A stretch of DNA of 64,000 nt from Forficula auricularia (Eukaryota; Arthropoda; Insecta; Dermaptera; Forficulidae): the NCBI GenBank assembly GCA_024734495.1, contig JALMQS010000068.1, positions 1,830,075 through 1,894,074 on the forward strand. Direction: 5' to 3'. Below are positions 40,701 to 43,700 of this stretch, one piece after another (position 1 is the stretch's first letter; each line of letters starts with the position of its first letter). A program made the translations under genes and the position numbers. The notes under the pieces are model-generated. The model saw only the letters and a list, made by a program, of their open reading frames with translations, did not search any database and was not told the origin of the DNA.

Positions 40701-43700
40701 TATTCAGGTCCAAGCGATTTTACAAACCCCCACAACTTCTCACCATCTACAAGGCCCAAATCCGCCCCTGTCTCGAATACGGCTCTCATCTATGGAGAGG
40801 AGTCTCAAAATACTCTCTTGCTACCCTGGATGCAATTCAGAAACGAGCCGTCAGGCTCCCAACACTCTTTCGCGGTCAAATTAGAAAAGTGCCGGACCAC
40901 TTCATTCGCGAATACATATATCCCCATGACTTCAAGGAACTGGAACTCTCTTCCAGCCTCTATCTTTCCCAGCACCTATAATCTTCAAACCTTCAAAACC
41001 GGAGTGCATAGACACCTACGTCTACACCCTCTCACTTAATCAACTTTCTCTTCTCTTCGGTAATGCAAGGGTCTTTCGAGATCCATAGGGGCTGCATCTT
41101 TACTGATGCACCCCTTCTTGCATTCGATTGCATTAAAAAAAAAAAGAAAAAAAGTAAATTAATTAAAACAAAAAGTTTTTATTAATATGATAAATTGATT
41201 ATGATTTTTTTATTATTTATTTGTAAATAGCTTTGGCATGCTGAAAGCACCGCAACTCCATTCTTAGATCACCGAAGTTAATCATGATATATCGCACTAT
41301 ATTTTTAGATACTGTGTCTTAATGACAAAATTACAGCTATCCTAATTCTAATCCTGCTGCATGCATCACTAGAACTGGTTCAATAATTGTTCATTTATTT
41401 AATACTATATTAATAAAAAACAAATATAATTAATTCATAAATATTTAAAAGAACCATCACGGTCATTCCGAATTGAGTGAAGTGGCGCGATAAGGCGCTA
41501 AATGGAACGACAAAAAATTATAGGAAATGAGAGGTTATTTATGGGGACACGCATCCGAGAATTCCGTATCTTATACTTGAGATATCAAATTCATTTTTAT
41601 TTTTCGTTGATAAGGAGATATCAGTGAATTTATGGAATTTTAAGTTAAGCCGTTTCTAAAACCCGACAGGTATCAAATCACCTAAAAACGATCTCTTTGA
41701 AGCTCCTTCATACCATTATTTTAAATCAAAATAAATTTAAAAAATTAATGTTAATTCTACTTAAAATGATCTTTACAGCGGTACTTCACATGTTATGATA
41801 ATTTTTTATTTTTATTTTGCCCCCCACAAAAAAAAAAAATAATAATCTTTTCATTGAAATTTTAATACCATTTTTTGATTTGAGGGAAATTAATACACTA
41901 TGGTACAAAAAATCGACCCACTAATAAAAACTTTATTAAATAGTAAATTATTTTTAAAATTTTTACAAATATTCATATAATTTGTTCCATTAACTCTTAA
42001 ACTAACATATTCAATAAATATTGTTGATAATTTTTGAATTTTATAAAAAAAATAAGTGAAATTAAATTAAAAGATACAATTACAAATTATCATACTTTTT
42101 CAATATCACTTTAATTTAAATAAAGTTTTAATAAAAGATCAAATTCCATTTGAAATATCAATAAAATGAATAATTTCGAATTAAGCATCATTGATAGAAA
42201 GATAAAATATACAAAATGGATATTTCTGAAGTTCAAGCAGTTCAAATTGTGTGCCTAATTAATCAAGGGCTAAGTCAACAACAAGTGGCAATTACACTTG
42301 CAATAAGCAATAATTTCAATAATGTATGGTTCCTTGTAAAAAAATTAAAAATGATTTACTATTTAATAAAGTTTTTATTGGTGGATCGATTTTTTGCACT
42401 TCAATCTACCTAATGTTGCTGCAATGTTGCTGCAATATTACATTTCAATGTTGCCACTGCAATGTTGCTGCAATGTTGGCAATGTTGTGCAAGGTTCTGT
42501 CAATGTTGCTGCAATGTTCCCTTCTGTCTGGGTATATACAACTTGTAAATTTCGAGTTTTCATTCTATTTAGTTTACGACCTATATATAGTGTCCTCCCA
42601 GGTGGACAGAAAGACAGACAAAGAGAAATCAATGAGGTTGTCCTCTGCTTGATGCAAATAAATAATTTATTGATACTAGTTTCGAAGGTTTGACTTCCAT
42701 CATCAGTCTTTTTAATTATAAATATTTTGTTTGTCATTTCTTATGGCTTCAAATACCCGATTGGATTTAGGTAAATTCGTTTTGTAGTAATAGTAAACAG
42801 ATGCCTTCTCTTTATAACAACTCTGCTACTCTCGGCATAACAAAAGCATTTCAATTAGACAGACAGACACTGTAGTAACACTAATAAGGACCCTTTTACT
42901 TTTTAAATGGAACTCTAAAATTTTCTTTATTCATGGACTATCCAACGCTCCACCAGGCGCCACCGCTCTCTATCTGGTTTTTTTATTCACGGAAAGATTG
43001 AGTGATGGAGCCGAGGGGTGAACCGCGTCCTAATATCGTGTACACCTACTTCCACTTTCATTTCCAAGTGGAAGACAATAGATGAAAGGGCATTATCTAA
43101 TGAATTCCAAAATAATTCCACATAATTCCAAAGACGTGTACACCTAATTCCAATCGCGATTCACCCCTCGGATGGAACCTTGCCGCGGCGCGATGGATTT
43201 CCGTCGACTTGGAATTCCAAGCAGTGACTCCTCAAAAATCACGAGAGGTTTACTTATTCAAGTCATGCCATTCCTCTCCTATCATGCTATTTGGCCTGAT
43301 AGAAGGACCGTGAATGACCAGCTAGAAGAATATGAATTACAATAATAAACAAACAAAATCCGTAATCACTTGCTTTTAATTGGTATATATTATTTCAATT
43401 ATCTATCTTCAAGTAATCTCAGGCACAGATGCTAGCGAAATTATATTCATATATGTCCGATTTAAATTGTATATTTTATTTTTAAAAATAGTGCAAAAAA
43501 ATTATTCAAAAAAAAATAATAATAATAATAATAATAAATAAAATAAAATGATAATGATAAGTTAGATTCTTAATTATGGGGAAATTAAAAAAAAACTGTA
43601 ATCATGAAATTATCCAAGGTCGCAGCAAGAGTGCACTGCACGCGCAGGCGGCCAAAAAATACGTATTTTAAACCTTCGTTTCTTTTATTAATATTCATAA

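Noticed and set aside
42326..42737. Overlapping frames rich in Cys/Asn/Val
   Set aside because: Produced by the CAATGTTGCTG minisatellite.
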